Below, piece by piece: positions 17,718 through 25,122 of a stretch of DNA of 64,000 bases (positions are counted from its first letter, which is position 1; each line of letters starts with the position of its first letter). The notes beneath the pieces were generated by a model. It was given only the letters and a program-made list of their open reading frames with translations, had not been told where the DNA came from and searched no databases. A program made the position numbers and the translations under genes. Source of the stretch: Anaerolineaceae bacterium (lineage in GTDB: Bacteria; Chloroflexota; Anaerolineae; Anaerolineales; Villigracilaceae); the NCBI GenBank assembly GCA_009772985.1, contig WOUS01000009.1:34843-98842 (forward strand). The letters run 5' to 3'.

Positions 17718-18968
17718 ATGAACATCGCCATGCTTTCCTACCACACCTGTCCGCTCGCCACCCTCGGCGGCAAGGACACCGGCGGGATGAACGTCTACGT
17801 GCGCGACCTGACCACCGCGCTCGGCCGGATGGGCGTCCACGTGGACGTGTTCACGCGTTCGCAGGACGAGCACGTGCCGCACGTGCTGCACGACCTCGGC
17901 TTTGGCAACCGCGTCGTCCACGTGCCGGCCGGGCCTGAGGTCCCGCTCCCGAGGCGGGAACTGGCGGAATACATCCCGGAGTTCGCCGAAGGCGTCCGCC
18001 GTTTTGCCGAAGAGAAGGGGATCCGCTACGACCTGATCCACAGCCATTACTGGATGTCGGGCATCGCCGCCGAAACTCTCGCGGACCTGTGGCCTGCCAC
18101 GCCCATCCTCCAGATGTTCCACACCCTGGGGGAGATGAAGAACCGGGTCGCCCGGTCCGACGAGGAGCGGGAGGGCGCGTACCGGCTGGAGGGCGAGCGC
18201 CAGGTGCTGCGCCGCGCCGACCGTATCATCGCCGCCACCCTGGCCGAACACGCCCAACTGGAATGGCTTTACAAGGCGGAAGCACGCAAGATTACCATCC
18301 TCCCGCCCGGCGTGGATACCTGCCACTTCTACCCCATCCCGGCGGACGAGGCGCGCCAGTTCATCGGCCTGAAGCCCGAAGACCGCATGATCCTGTTCGT
18401 CGGGCGCGTCGAACCGCTCAAGGGGCTGGACACGCTCATCCGGGCGGTGGCCTGCCTGCGGCCCACCGACTGCGGTGAGCCGGTGCACCTGGCGGTCATC
18501 GGCGGCGACCCGGAGGCCTCCCCCGAAGCGATGACAGCCGAGATGGCGCGCATCCAGCAGTTGTGCGACAACCTGTGCCTGGGCAAGATGGTGGTCTTCC
18601 TCGGCAAGCGCGGGCAGGACACCCTGCCGTATTACTACTCCGCCGCCGAGGTGCTGGTGATGCCCTCGCATTACGAATCCTTCGGCATGGTGGCGCTGGA
18701 GGCCATGGCCTGCGGCACGCCGGTCATCGCCTCGCAAGTGGGCGGACTGGCTTTCCTGGTGCAGGATGGCGTGACCGGTTACACGGTCCCGGCGGAGGAC
18801 CACGATGCGCTGTGCGCGAAACTGGCGCTCCTGCTGGGGGACGAGTCCCTGCGCCGGCAGATGGGCCGCGCCGCGGCAGAATCCGCCCGGAGTTATGACT
18901 GGGAGAAGATCGCGAAACAGATCGTGGGGGTGTATGAAGAACTAACGACCCGCGCCAGGAAAGATTAA
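17718..18968 (+). CDS. GT4 glycosyltransferase, MshA/sucrose-synthase-like
   Basis: 416 residues with GT-B fold. The N-terminal domain begins MNIAMLSYHTCPLATLGGKD then TGGMNVYVRDL, typical of retaining GT4 enzymes related to D-inositol-3-phosphate glycosyltransferase and sucrose-phosphate synthase. The C-terminal nucleotide-sugar domain has FVGRVEPLKGLDTLI and the E-x7-E pair in MPSHYESFGMVALEAMACGT. It is cytosolic or membrane-associated, transferring a sugar from a nucleotide sugar. No mycothiol-pathway neighbours are present, so MshA function should not be assumed. It is probably monocistronic and ends convergently with the Roco locus. Confidence 0.85.
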   Translation: MNIAMLSYHTCPLATLGGKDTGGMNVYVRDLTTALGRMGVHVDVFTRSQDEHVPHVLHDLGFGNRVVHVPAGPEVPLPRRELAEYIPEFAEGVRRFAEEKGIRYDLIHSHYWMSGIAAETLADLWPATPILQMFHTLGEMKNRVARSDEEREGAYRLEGERQVLRRADRIIAATLAEHAQLEWLYKAEARKITILPPGVDTCHFYPIPADEARQFIGLKPEDRMILFVGRVEPLKGLDTLIRAVACLRPTDCGEPVHLAVIGGDPEASPEAMTAEMARIQQLCDNLCLGKMVVFLGKRGQDTLPYYYSAAEVLVMPSHYESFGMVALEAMACGTPVIASQVGGLAFLVQDGVTGYTVPAEDHDALCAKLALLLGDESLRRQMGRAAAESARSYDWEKIAKQIVGVYEELTTRARKD

Positions 18969-19060
18969 TATTCCTTCTCGAACTGCGGATGAACCCACAG
19001 GAATTCCTGGCGTTTGTTCATCACGCGGACGAGGCCGCCGAAGCCGGGGTCTTTGGCTTT
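18965..19060 (-). pseudogene. GC-rich in-frame tail after the Roco stop
   Basis: After the Roco TAA (19061-19063) the same minus frame stays open for 31 more codons and ends at a TAA overlapping the glycosyltransferase stop. The tail reads KAKDPGFGGLVRVMNKRQ then EFLWVHPQFEKEY. Its codons are much more GC-rich than the preceding Roco 3' end. It looks like the true C-terminus of a protein gene: either the end of a longer Roco cut by a nonsense mutation, or the leftover end of an older gene displaced by the Roco insertion. It has no start of its own. Confidence 0.45.
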
Positions 19061-22000
19061 TTATTGGTGCGGCTGAATCACGTCGGGAATATTCGACTGC
19101 ATCAAATCGTAGTGCTTCTTGCATACCCATGCATAATCACCAGTGTAGGTTGGAATACGGTACAACCCTATTCTTTCCTGATTTGGATCAACATCGCGCA
19201 AGAAACTATGCAAGGCTAAAAGACCAGACCGTTCTGGTTCAGTCAATACCCCATCCTTCAAACGACCCGGGTCATGAACCTTGATTCCCTCCGGCAGCAC
19301 ACTGGTAAGTGATGTTTGTATCAAACTCAAATGGTCTTTATATTTCCACTGGTCAAAAGCGCCAGAACCAAACAATACATTTACTGACGGAGCGACCATC
19401 GGCAGGAGGGTTTTCATTACGCCAACGATGAAATTGGCGTATGGCGCGATTTGGGCAATCCACTCACTGGTCATCTTGAATTCGTAGATACCCAGTCCAT
19501 CGTCATCATACACGGGATGCTGGCAATCTTCGGCTTCGCACCAAAGCTGCAATTTGTATTTCTTGTTGATCCATTGCCAGCGTCCATCCACAGGCTCGAC
19601 CGTAAACAAGCGCGGACCATTCTTGGCTTCACTCGCCATTGCCTTCATCGTGTTTAGGAAATTGTTGGCAATCTGGCTGCGTAGTTTCTCAAATTCATCA
19701 CCGACATTCGCAAAGCCGTGCTCGACGGTTCGTTGAAGTTCGGTAAATCTTTCGCGGACATCATAGTCTTCAAAGCCATAGAGCAATTCGATGATATTTT
19801 GGCGTTCACGGCATTTCTGACAGCGGATCGTCTCGTCACCGTCGTTTAGAAAGTCTCGTAATGCCGCAATTTCAAAGCGACCTTCGCACGCATTGTTTTT
19901 GCAAGGCACGGTAAATGAATAGCGCCCTTCCAAGCCGGGCCAGTTATCGGTGATGAGTTTATCCAATCTCTGGCGCAAAATATTCATAAAATATTCGGGC
20001 CAAACGGCCTCGGCATACATGTGGAACTCACGCCCGCACAATTCGAGCAGGGCTTCACCGTGACGGTCGTTCCGCAGGAACATCCCTTTTTGCCAGTGCA
20101 GACTATGCTGTCCAACTGGATAAGCATAATCATGCGTGCGGACGATCATCCACGGAATAAGTCCTGGCGGCGCTTCATCCATCACGCAGACCATGCCAAG
20201 CCTGCGCTGGTTGTCTTTTGGTTCCTCTTCTGGCTGCCACGGCAAAGGCGGACGGGTTTGTGGAACGTGCTGTGCTACGAGACTTGCGTCGCCTTCGGGC
20301 AGACGATAGGAAACATCGTACTTTTCCATCAGACGCAGGAAGAATGGGTAGAGTTCGGCATCGTAGCGCGGTTCGCCTTCAAACGAATGATCGTGCCAGA
20401 CTTTATACAAGCGGTTATCTGGCAAAATTCCTTCGTTTTCATCTGTAGTTTTGTCTTCCAGCACGAAACCGATGGCTTTGGTCAGCCACTCGGGTTTGAG
20501 GATGATGTCGTCGCGCAGTTTTTCGTCGTCGCTGTAGTGGACGATGTAGCCGAGGTCGTGCATGAGGTGGGCGAGGGTCTCGGTGTCGATTCCGCTCAAG
20601 CCGCGTGCGGCGCAGACTCCGCTAAAGGTCGAGTAAGAGATGCGCGGTTCGGGGCGGGCGAGCAGTTCGTCGCGGGCGGCTTTCCAGTCGCGGTTGAAGC
20701 CCATCCCCATTTGTTCGAGTTTTGAGGCGTGTTCGGCGATGACTTTTTTTAATTCGGCGATGCCGACCATCTCGCCTGTGGTCCCTTCGGGATCGGGGAC
20801 GAGGCTGTCCACTTCGTGAAAGCCGACGATCATGTCGCCGTATTGCTGTTTGAAGACGGGCTGGTCGATGCGCGCGATGCGCTCGCCCGTTTTGCAGTGC
20901 GTGGAGACGATGATGACGCGCGCGTCGTCGCCGACCCGCAGGCGGATCATGTTCAGCCAGTCTTCCACCTGACCCTGCTGGACGCCGCGGCGCGGCTCCC
21001 AGACCAGCAGGTAGAGCGAGCGGCGGCTGAAGAAGAACTGGTGCGTGACGCGGTAGACGTCCTGCCCGCCGAAATCCCAGGCGTTGAGTTGGATCTCGAC
21101 CCCGTCTTTGGCGGGGTGCGGCAGGCGCAGTCCGTGAATGTCAATTTCGACGCCGTGCGTGGTGGGTTCGTGTTCCTGCGGGGCTTCGCCTGCCTTGCCC
21201 TTCAACGCTTTGAGCAGGGTGGTCTTGCCGACGTTGCCTTCGCCGACCAGCACGAGTTTGGCTTCGTAGAGCGGCTCGGCGTTTGTTTCTAGACTGCGGA
21301 GGTATGCCCAGAGTGGTTCATAATTTCCACGACTACAAGCCTTGTATGCGCTTTGCAGGGCGGGATTGAGCGGGTTGTTCTTGAGATTGAGTTCTCTCAA
21401 ATGCTCAAGCTGAGCGAGAGAAGATGGCAAGTTGGTAAAATCATTTTCGTTGAGATAAAGTCTTTCCAGTTTCGTAAGTTCTCCTAGCCATTCAGGAATA
21501 ATTTTTAGATGGAGATTTGCTATTGCAAGAGCATTCAGTTTATTAAATTCGGAAATATATTTAGGCAGTTCACTTAAGGGGTTGGTCAAATTACCAAAGC
21601 CCAAGCCGAGTTCAGTGAGATTTTGTAAGTTTCTCAATGAGTCAGGAAGAATCCTTATCTGATTTCCCTGAAGTTCTAACACAGTAAGCGAGGTTAATTC
21701 GCCAATAAAGTTGGGGATTTCTGTTAATTGATTATCAATGAGTTCTAAGTCTTGTAAATGCGCGAGCTGCCTCAAGGAATCCGGCAGTGCTTTCAAATGG
21801 TTGTTGGAAAGATGAAACGACCACAACTGCGTGAGTTGTCCCAGCGACTCTGGCAGTGCCGTCAGTTGGTTGTGGGAGAGATTCAGCGTCTGCAACTGCG
21901 TGAGTTGTCCCAGTGAGTCTGGCAGTGTCGTCAGTTGGTTGTTGGAGAGATCCAATTCTGTCAACTGCGTGAGTTGTCCCAGCGAGTCTGGCAGGGTGGT

Positions 22001-22258
22001 CAGTTGGTTGCTGGAGAGATCCAGTTCTGTCAACTGCGTGAGTTGTCCCAGCGAGGGTGGCAGGGTCGTCAGTTGGTTGCTGGAGAGATTCAAAGACTCC
22101 AAATGCGTGAGTTCCCCTATTGATGCGGGCAATTTGGTCAATTTGGGACCCTTGTCTCCATAACTTCCATGAAGATCAAGTTCCTTTGTCTTTGAAGATT
22201 TCGCTTCTTTAATTTTCTTTTCGACTGTTAGATAAAATGTTTCATTATCGTTAGTCAT
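19061..22258 (-). CDS. Roco protein (LRR - Roc GTPase - COR)
   Basis: 1065 residues. About 12 leucine-rich repeats (residues about 25-320) are followed by the Roc GTPase (about 335-520): P-loop VGEGNVGKTT, switch II DFGGQDVYR; the usual N/TKxD position reads VSTHCKTG. Then comes the COR dimerisation region (about 530-800) and a C-terminal part containing a zinc-like CxxC pair (C-N-N-A-C and C-Q-K-C). The start is set to ATG 22258, which has AAGGTGG 6 nt upstream; an in-frame GTG lies at 22267. Bacterial Roco proteins are GTP-dependent dimerising switches of mostly unknown output. The 3' half is AT-richer than its neighbours, a sign of transfer. Confidence 0.9.
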   Translation of the reverse strand: MTNDNETFYLTVEKKIKEAKSSKTKELDLHGSYGDKGPKLTKLPASIGELTHLESLNLSSNQLTTLPPSLGQLTQLTELDLSSNQLTTLPDSLGQLTQLTELDLSNNQLTTLPDSLGQLTQLQTLNLSHNQLTALPESLGQLTQLWSFHLSNNHLKALPDSLRQLAHLQDLELIDNQLTEIPNFIGELTSLTVLELQGNQIRILPDSLRNLQNLTELGLGFGNLTNPLSELPKYISEFNKLNALAIANLHLKIIPEWLGELTKLERLYLNENDFTNLPSSLAQLEHLRELNLKNNPLNPALQSAYKACSRGNYEPLWAYLRSLETNAEPLYEAKLVLVGEGNVGKTTLLKALKGKAGEAPQEHEPTTHGVEIDIHGLRLPHPAKDGVEIQLNAWDFGGQDVYRVTHQFFFSRRSLYLLVWEPRRGVQQGQVEDWLNMIRLRVGDDARVIIVSTHCKTGERIARIDQPVFKQQYGDMIVGFHEVDSLVPDPEGTTGEMVGIAELKKVIAEHASKLEQMGMGFNRDWKAARDELLARPEPRISYSTFSGVCAARGLSGIDTETLAHLMHDLGYIVHYSDDEKLRDDIILKPEWLTKAIGFVLEDKTTDENEGILPDNRLYKVWHDHSFEGEPRYDAELYPFFLRLMEKYDVSYRLPEGDASLVAQHVPQTRPPLPWQPEEEPKDNQRRLGMVCVMDEAPPGLIPWMIVRTHDYAYPVGQHSLHWQKGMFLRNDRHGEALLELCGREFHMYAEAVWPEYFMNILRQRLDKLITDNWPGLEGRYSFTVPCKNNACEGRFEIAALRDFLNDGDETIRCQKCRERQNIIELLYGFEDYDVRERFTELQRTVEHGFANVGDEFEKLRSQIANNFLNTMKAMASEAKNGPRLFTVEPVDGRWQWINKKYKLQLWCEAEDCQHPVYDDDGLGIYEFKMTSEWIAQIAPYANFIVGVMKTLLPMVAPSVNVLFGSGAFDQWKYKDHLSLIQTSLTSVLPEGIKVHDPGRLKDGVLTEPERSGLLALHSFLRDVDPNQERIGLYRIPTYTGDYAWVCKKHYDLMQSNIPDVIQPHQ
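21828..22103 (-). repeat. four 69-bp tandem repeats coding LRR units
   Basis: Units at 21828, 21897, 21966 and 22035, each 69 bp = 23 residues (LGQLTQLTELDLSSNQLTTL type), nearly identical at DNA level. Recent unit duplication or gene conversion is likely, so LRR number probably varies between strains. Confidence 0.8.
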
Positions 22259-22268
22259 GGTAGCCACC

Positions 22269-22388
22269 TTAATTTTCGATGAAAAGCGAACAGGTAAACT
22301 GATGGTGAATAGGTAGTTCCATTGCGCCCGATTTCAGGGCTTGTTTGATTTTTTGTTCGGCTTGCTGATAGGCTTCGTCACGCGCCAT
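22269..22388 (-). pseudogene. truncated N-terminal module of a second Roco/LRR gene
   Basis: 39 codons starting at ATG 22388: MARDEAYQQAEQKIKQALKS then GAMELP and a frame that soon stops. The sequence resembles the helical lead-in that precedes the first leucine-rich repeat in bacterial Roco proteins and aligns with the start of the intact gene downstream (KKIKEAKSSKTKELDL). Its stop TAA merges with the Shine-Dalgarno of the Roco gene (TAAGGTGG), so if translated it would couple to Roco. It is most likely the remnant of a tandem paralogue. Confidence 0.6.
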
Positions 22389-22511
22389 GGTTATTTACCC
22401 CTCTGCCCTTCACCCTGCGGGTACTTCGCGGGCATCTCCCCTAAAGGGGAGAATTTGGTTGTCTTGCTTTGGATGATTTTATGATTCAACATGGTGTCCG
22501 CCTTTCGATCT

Positions 22512-22616
22512 ACCCCCTCCGCCCCTACGGGGCACCTCCCCCAAATACGACGATACGGACTTTGAATCCACATTCAAAGTTTCCATCGTCGTATTTGGGG
22601 GAGGAAGGGAGGGGGT
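22512..22616. repeat. large composite hairpin element (MITE-like)
   Basis: A 20-bp perfect inverted repeat (22535-22554 and 22585-22604; CCTCCCCCAAATACGACGAT) encloses a 4x4 internal loop and a 9-bp perfect inner stem (ACTTTGAAT/ATTCAAAGT, loop CCAC). An outer pair ACCCCCTCC (22512-22520) / GGAGGGGGT (22608-22616) extends it. There is no coding capacity. A related C/G-rich piece lies at 22395-22455. These repeats fill the roughly 300-nt gap between the Roco remnant and the antitoxin-like gene. Confidence 0.75.
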
Positions 22617-22665
22617 TGGTCATTGGGATGTATTTTACTCTGAAAATAAAACTGCCCTTGATGAC

Positions 22666-22698
22666 AGAACTCCGAGATTTTCAAAATCTCGGAGTTCT
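22666..22698. repeat. 16-bp perfect palindrome with 1-nt loop
   Basis: Arms AGAACTCCGAGATTTT and its complement around a single C. It ends inside the stop codon of the antitoxin-like gene, so it may act as that gene's terminator on the minus strand, although no T-run follows. Confidence 0.65.
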
Positions 22699-22885
22699 AT
22701 GTTACGCGTTGCATTCTTTGTTCACTCACTTCTGCCAGCAATTGATCGAGGCGTCCCGATTTCGCGTCTTCTTCGATTTGCTTGTCCCACATTTGAGCGT
22801 CGAATTCCTCGAACCATGCGCGGAGACGGGACAAATCCTGGGGAGGTAATTGGGTAATCGCCTGTTTAATTTCGGAGATTGTCAT
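22697..22885 (-). CDS. antitoxin-like small protein (orphan)
   Basis: 62 residues, MTISEIKQAITQLPPQDLSR then LRAWFEEFDAQMWDKQIEED and a short C-terminal helix. This pattern (EIKxAIxxLPPxxLxxLRxWFEEFDAxxWDxQIEED) is the family of small acidic antitoxin-like proteins normally followed by a RelE/ParE-type toxin. Good SD (AAGGAG, 6 nt). Here no toxin frame follows; the downstream DNA is a palindrome and a MITE-like hairpin. It probably bound and neutralised a toxin now lost, or acts in trans. Confidence 0.65.
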   Translation of the reverse strand: MTISEIKQAITQLPPQDLSRLRAWFEEFDAQMWDKQIEEDAKSGRLDQLLAEVSEQRMQRVT

Positions 22886-22918
22886 AGGGAACTCCTTGCT
22901 ATGCGCCTATTCTAATTC

Positions 22919-22970
22919 TACTCCTTCATCTTCACGTAAAACAGCGTACTTCCGTCAATCTCCTGCGTGC
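22919..22970 (-). repeat. duplicated 3' end of NYN gene, copy A
   Basis: 52 bp, 50 identical to 23208-23259, which is the real end of the NYN-domain gene. It encodes QEIDGSTLFYVKMKE and a stop, without any upstream part of the gene. The distance between copies is 289 bp, and the DUF2442 gene lies exactly between them. Confidence 0.85.
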
Positions 22971-22974
22971 ACAG

Positions 22975-23205
22975 CTAGCGCTTGAAGATATGGGGGTATT
23001 TCCCCGGGTTTTTCAACGCGTCCAATTCAATATCGATATCCAAATCCGGCCAGTGAATACCGCCAAAAGAGGCTTTGAAGTGATGGATCTGGGCAACGGT
23101 CGCGTTTTCGAAATCCGGGTAATCGCTGAACGTAATGAAGTATTCGCCGTCTGGCGTCAATAGCCAGAAGCCATCTTTTTCGATGTCCGTGACGGCGATT
23201 GGCAA
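22975..23205 (-). CDS. DUF2442 protein
   Basis: 76 residues; start is TTG at 23205, 1 nt after the NYN stop, using AAGGAG in the last NYN codons as SD, so it is translationally coupled to NYN. Matches the DUF2442 pattern: short N-terminal strand pair, EYFITFSDYPDFENAT, then IHWPDLDIDIELDAL and LKNPGKYPHIF at the end. DUF2442 genes often pair with DUF4160 genes in suspected toxin-antitoxin modules; no DUF4160 partner is seen. The gene is bracketed by a 52-bp direct repeat of the NYN 3' end. Confidence 0.75.
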   Translation of the reverse strand: MPIAVTDIEKDGFWLLTPDGEYFITFSDYPDFENATVAQIHHFKASFGGIHWPDLDIDIELDALKNPGKYPHIFKR

Positions 23206-23206
23206 T

Positions 23207-24037
23207 TTACTCCTTCATCTTCACGTAAAACAGCGTGCTCCCGTCAATCTCCTGCGTGCGCATCTGGAAGAGATCCTTGTAACTGGCGATCATGCGCGAG
23301 AGTTGCCGGTGGCCGTAGGTGCGCGGGTCGAAGCCGGGGTCGAGTTGGTACAGGGCGTTGCCCATGTGGTCGAGCCGCGCCCAGCCGTCCTCCTGCTGGG
23401 CGATGTCGTACGCCTGCCGGATGATCGGGGTCGGGTCGTTCTCGTTGTCCGTTTCCGGGACGGGGGCCGCGAGCGGGGCGCTGGCGGGTGCGGGGGCGCT
23501 GACCGGCGCGGCGGCCGCGGTTCCGGGCTTCCGTCTCGGCTGGCTGCGTCTCTGCGCCGGGGCGCGGTGCGACTTCTGCTCGACCACCAGGTTGGACGTG
23601 TAGACGAACACGTCGCAGGCGTTGACGAACGGCTTGGGCGTCTTTTTCTCGCCGATGCCCATCACGAACACGCCGCTTTCGCGGATGCGCGTGGCCAGCC
23701 GCGTGTAGTCGCTGTCGCTGGAGACCAGGCAGAAGCCGTCCACCACGCCGGCGTGCAGGAGGTCCATGGCGTCAATGATCATGGCGCTGTCGGTGGCGTT
23801 CTTGCCGATGGTGTAGCGGAACTGCTGCACCGGCTGGACGGCGTGGAAATTCAGTACATCCTTCCACTGGTTCATGCTGGAGGTGGTCCAGTCGCCGTAG
23901 ATGCGGCGCACGGTCACCAGGCCATACTTCCCGGCCTCCACCAGCATCTGCGGCAGGAGGTTGGCCTGGGCGTTGTCGCCGTCAATCAGGATGGCGATCT
24001 TGTTTCTCGTAATGTGGGTTAATTGTTCTTCGGGCAT
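23207..24037 (-). CDS. NYN-domain (LabA-like) RNase with C-terminal LOTUS-like domain
   Basis: 276 residues. The N-terminal NYN/PIN-like nuclease domain (about 10-155) has the acidic residues in ILIDGDNAQ, TDSAMIIDAMDLL and SSDSDYTRL that bind metal. A low-complexity Ala/Pro linker (about 165-200) is followed by a C-terminal OST-HTH/LOTUS-like domain (about 205-276: IIRQAYDIAQQEDGWARLDH). This arrangement is known for bacterial LabA/DUF88 proteins that presumably cleave or bind RNA. It heads the small gene pair with DUF2442. Confidence 0.85.
   Translation of the reverse strand: MPEEQLTHITRNKIAILIDGDNAQANLLPQMLVEAGKYGLVTVRRIYGDWTTSSMNQWKDVLNFHAVQPVQQFRYTIGKNATDSAMIIDAMDLLHAGVVDGFCLVSSDSDYTRLATRIRESGVFVMGIGEKKTPKPFVNACDVFVYTSNLVVEQKSHRAPAQRRSQPRRKPGTAAAAPVSAPAPASAPLAAPVPETDNENDPTPIIRQAYDIAQQEDGWARLDHMGNALYQLDPGFDPRTYGHRQLSRMIASYKDLFQMRTQEIDGSTLFYVKMKE
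23208..23259 (-). repeat. 3' end of NYN gene, copy B (in the intact gene)
   Basis: Partner of the 52-bp direct repeat at 22919-22970. This copy is in the functional gene; two mismatches separate the copies. Confidence 0.85.
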
Positions 24038-24121
24038 TTTATCTTCTTTCCCGCAAAGCGGTGAATGTTTGGATTTTCTTTATTATACGGTGTTTTGGGC
24101 TTGCAGGGGGGAAGGAATTTT

Positions 24122-24203
24122 TGGACACGGAGTTCACGGATGGGACGGATTTTTTCCGTAACTCACGGAAAGTTCCGTGTCTTCCGTGTGATCCGTGTCC
24201 GAA
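24122..24203. repeat. iterated-arm hairpin, unit CACGGA
   Basis: The left arm has three spaced CACGGA/GACGGA units (24124-24150). The right arm has inverted TCCGTG units with 9-nt period (24173-24200), with an extra small hairpin (TTCCGT...ACGGAA) between. Same architecture as 14209-14314 with a different unit. Confidence 0.6.
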
Positions 24204-24208
24204 TGTTT

Positions 24209-24304
24209 TTATCTTTCCTTGATCGCCGACATGACGATGCCCGCTGCCCTCACCGGCGCGTTGATGTAGAACACGCTGCGCCAGCCGAGCGTCCAGCCGT
24301 GGCC
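24209..24304 (-). pseudogene. fragment of an MFS (DHA2-type) transporter
   Basis: The minus frame reads LCKGHGWTLGWRSVFYINAP then VRAAGIVMSAIKER and stop. The GWRSVFYIN-P core is the conserved loop-TM segment of DHA2/EmrB-type drug:H+ antiporters (usually GWRWVFYINVP). Only about 30 codons remain, with no start and no flanking transporter sequence, so this is a decayed remnant of a gene lost from the region. Confidence 0.55.
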
Positions 24305-24358
24305 TTTACACAATCTTTAACCATGCTTTGCATCCTCCTTACGCAGCCCCGGTATACT
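24303..24358 (+). promoter_or_regulatory. candidate control region of the response regulator gene
   Basis: A CTTTACACAAT-CTTTAACC direct repeat (11-nt spacing, 24304-24322) has the form of an OmpR/PhoB half-site pair. A TATACT -10-like box is at 24353-24358 with a poorly spaced TTGCAT (19 nt) upstream. A similar CTTTACAC motif lies upstream of the secreted-protein gene at 58911. Autoregulation is inference. Confidence 0.3.
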
Positions 24359-24438
24359 GCCATTCGTCGGCCCGTACTGCGAAATCCTTGTTACAATAAC
24401 GTGGGGCTGCAATTTGTTCCCGCCCCGCGGAGGTCTTT

Positions 24439-25122
24439 ATGGCAAAAATCCTGATCGTTGACGACGAACCCGCAATCGTCCGCCTGGTCAAATCGTACCT
24501 GGACGCCGAGGGCTACGAGGTGTTCACTGCTTCCGACGGCCCGTCTGGTCTCAAGGCGGTTCACGCCTACAAACCCGACCTGGTGGTGCTGGATATCATG
24601 CTCCCCGGCATGGACGGGCTGGAGGTGCTCTCCCGCCTGCGCCGCGAGTCCGAAGTGTACGTCATCCTGCTGACGGCGCGCACCGAGGAGACCGACAAGA
24701 TCGTCGGCCTGTCGGTCGGCGCGGACGATTACGTCACCAAGCCGTTCAGCCCGCGCGAGTTGACGGCGCGCGTCAAGGCCGCGCTGCGCCGCGTCCAGAC
24801 GGGGGCAGGCGCGGGGTCCGCCCCGAGCGTGTTCTCGTTCAAACGGGTGCGGATAGACACCGGCGCGCGCCAGGTCACGATGGACGGCAGTCCGGTCGAG
24901 TTGACTGCCATCGAGTTCGACCTGCTGGCGGCCCTGGCCGAAAACCGCGGCCGGGTGTTGACCCGCGAGCAGCTGCTCGAAAAAGTCTGGGGCTACGATT
25001 ATTTCGGGGATACGCGTGTGGTGGATGTCCACCTTGGGCACGTGCGGCAGAAACTGGGCGAGGCTGCGCCGATTGCCACCGTGCGCGGGGTGGGCTACCG
25101 GTTCGAGGATGAGCCGCTATGA
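24439..25122 (+). CDS. OmpR/PhoB-family response regulator
   Basis: 227 residues. The receiver domain (1-118) has acidic pocket VDDE, phospho-acceptor Asp52 (VVLDIMLPGMDG), Thr in LLTA and Lys in VTKPFSP. The C-terminal winged helix (about 130-225) has ELTAIEFDLLAAL, RVLTREQLLEKVWG and VRGVGYRF. SD GGAGG precedes the start. It overlaps the sensor kinase gene by 4 nt (ATGA) and the two form a standard two-component pair. Confidence 0.95.
   Translation: MAKILIVDDEPAIVRLVKSYLDAEGYEVFTASDGPSGLKAVHAYKPDLVVLDIMLPGMDGLEVLSRLRRESEVYVILLTARTEETDKIVGLSVGADDYVTKPFSPRELTARVKAALRRVQTGAGAGSAPSVFSFKRVRIDTGARQVTMDGSPVELTAIEFDLLAALAENRGRVLTREQLLEKVWGYDYFGDTRVVDVHLGHVRQKLGEAAPIATVRGVGYRFEDEPL

Noticed and set aside
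17718..18968. mshA of mycothiol synthesis
   Set aside because: No mshB/C/D in the window and mycothiol is an actinobacterial trait; only the GT4 family is supported.
18968..19000. Tail segment WVHPQFEK resembles Strep-tag II, suggesting vector contamination
   Set aside because: The residue before HPQ is V, not S, the surrounding DNA is genomic with converging genes, and no vector sequence is present. Treated as coincidence.
21828..22103. Regular 69-bp repeats as CRISPR or minisatellite
   Set aside because: They encode leucine-rich repeats of the Roco protein with exact 23-residue period.
22975..24037. 52-bp duplication as an attachment site of a prophage
   Set aside because: Only one 76-codon gene lies between the copies and there is no integrase.
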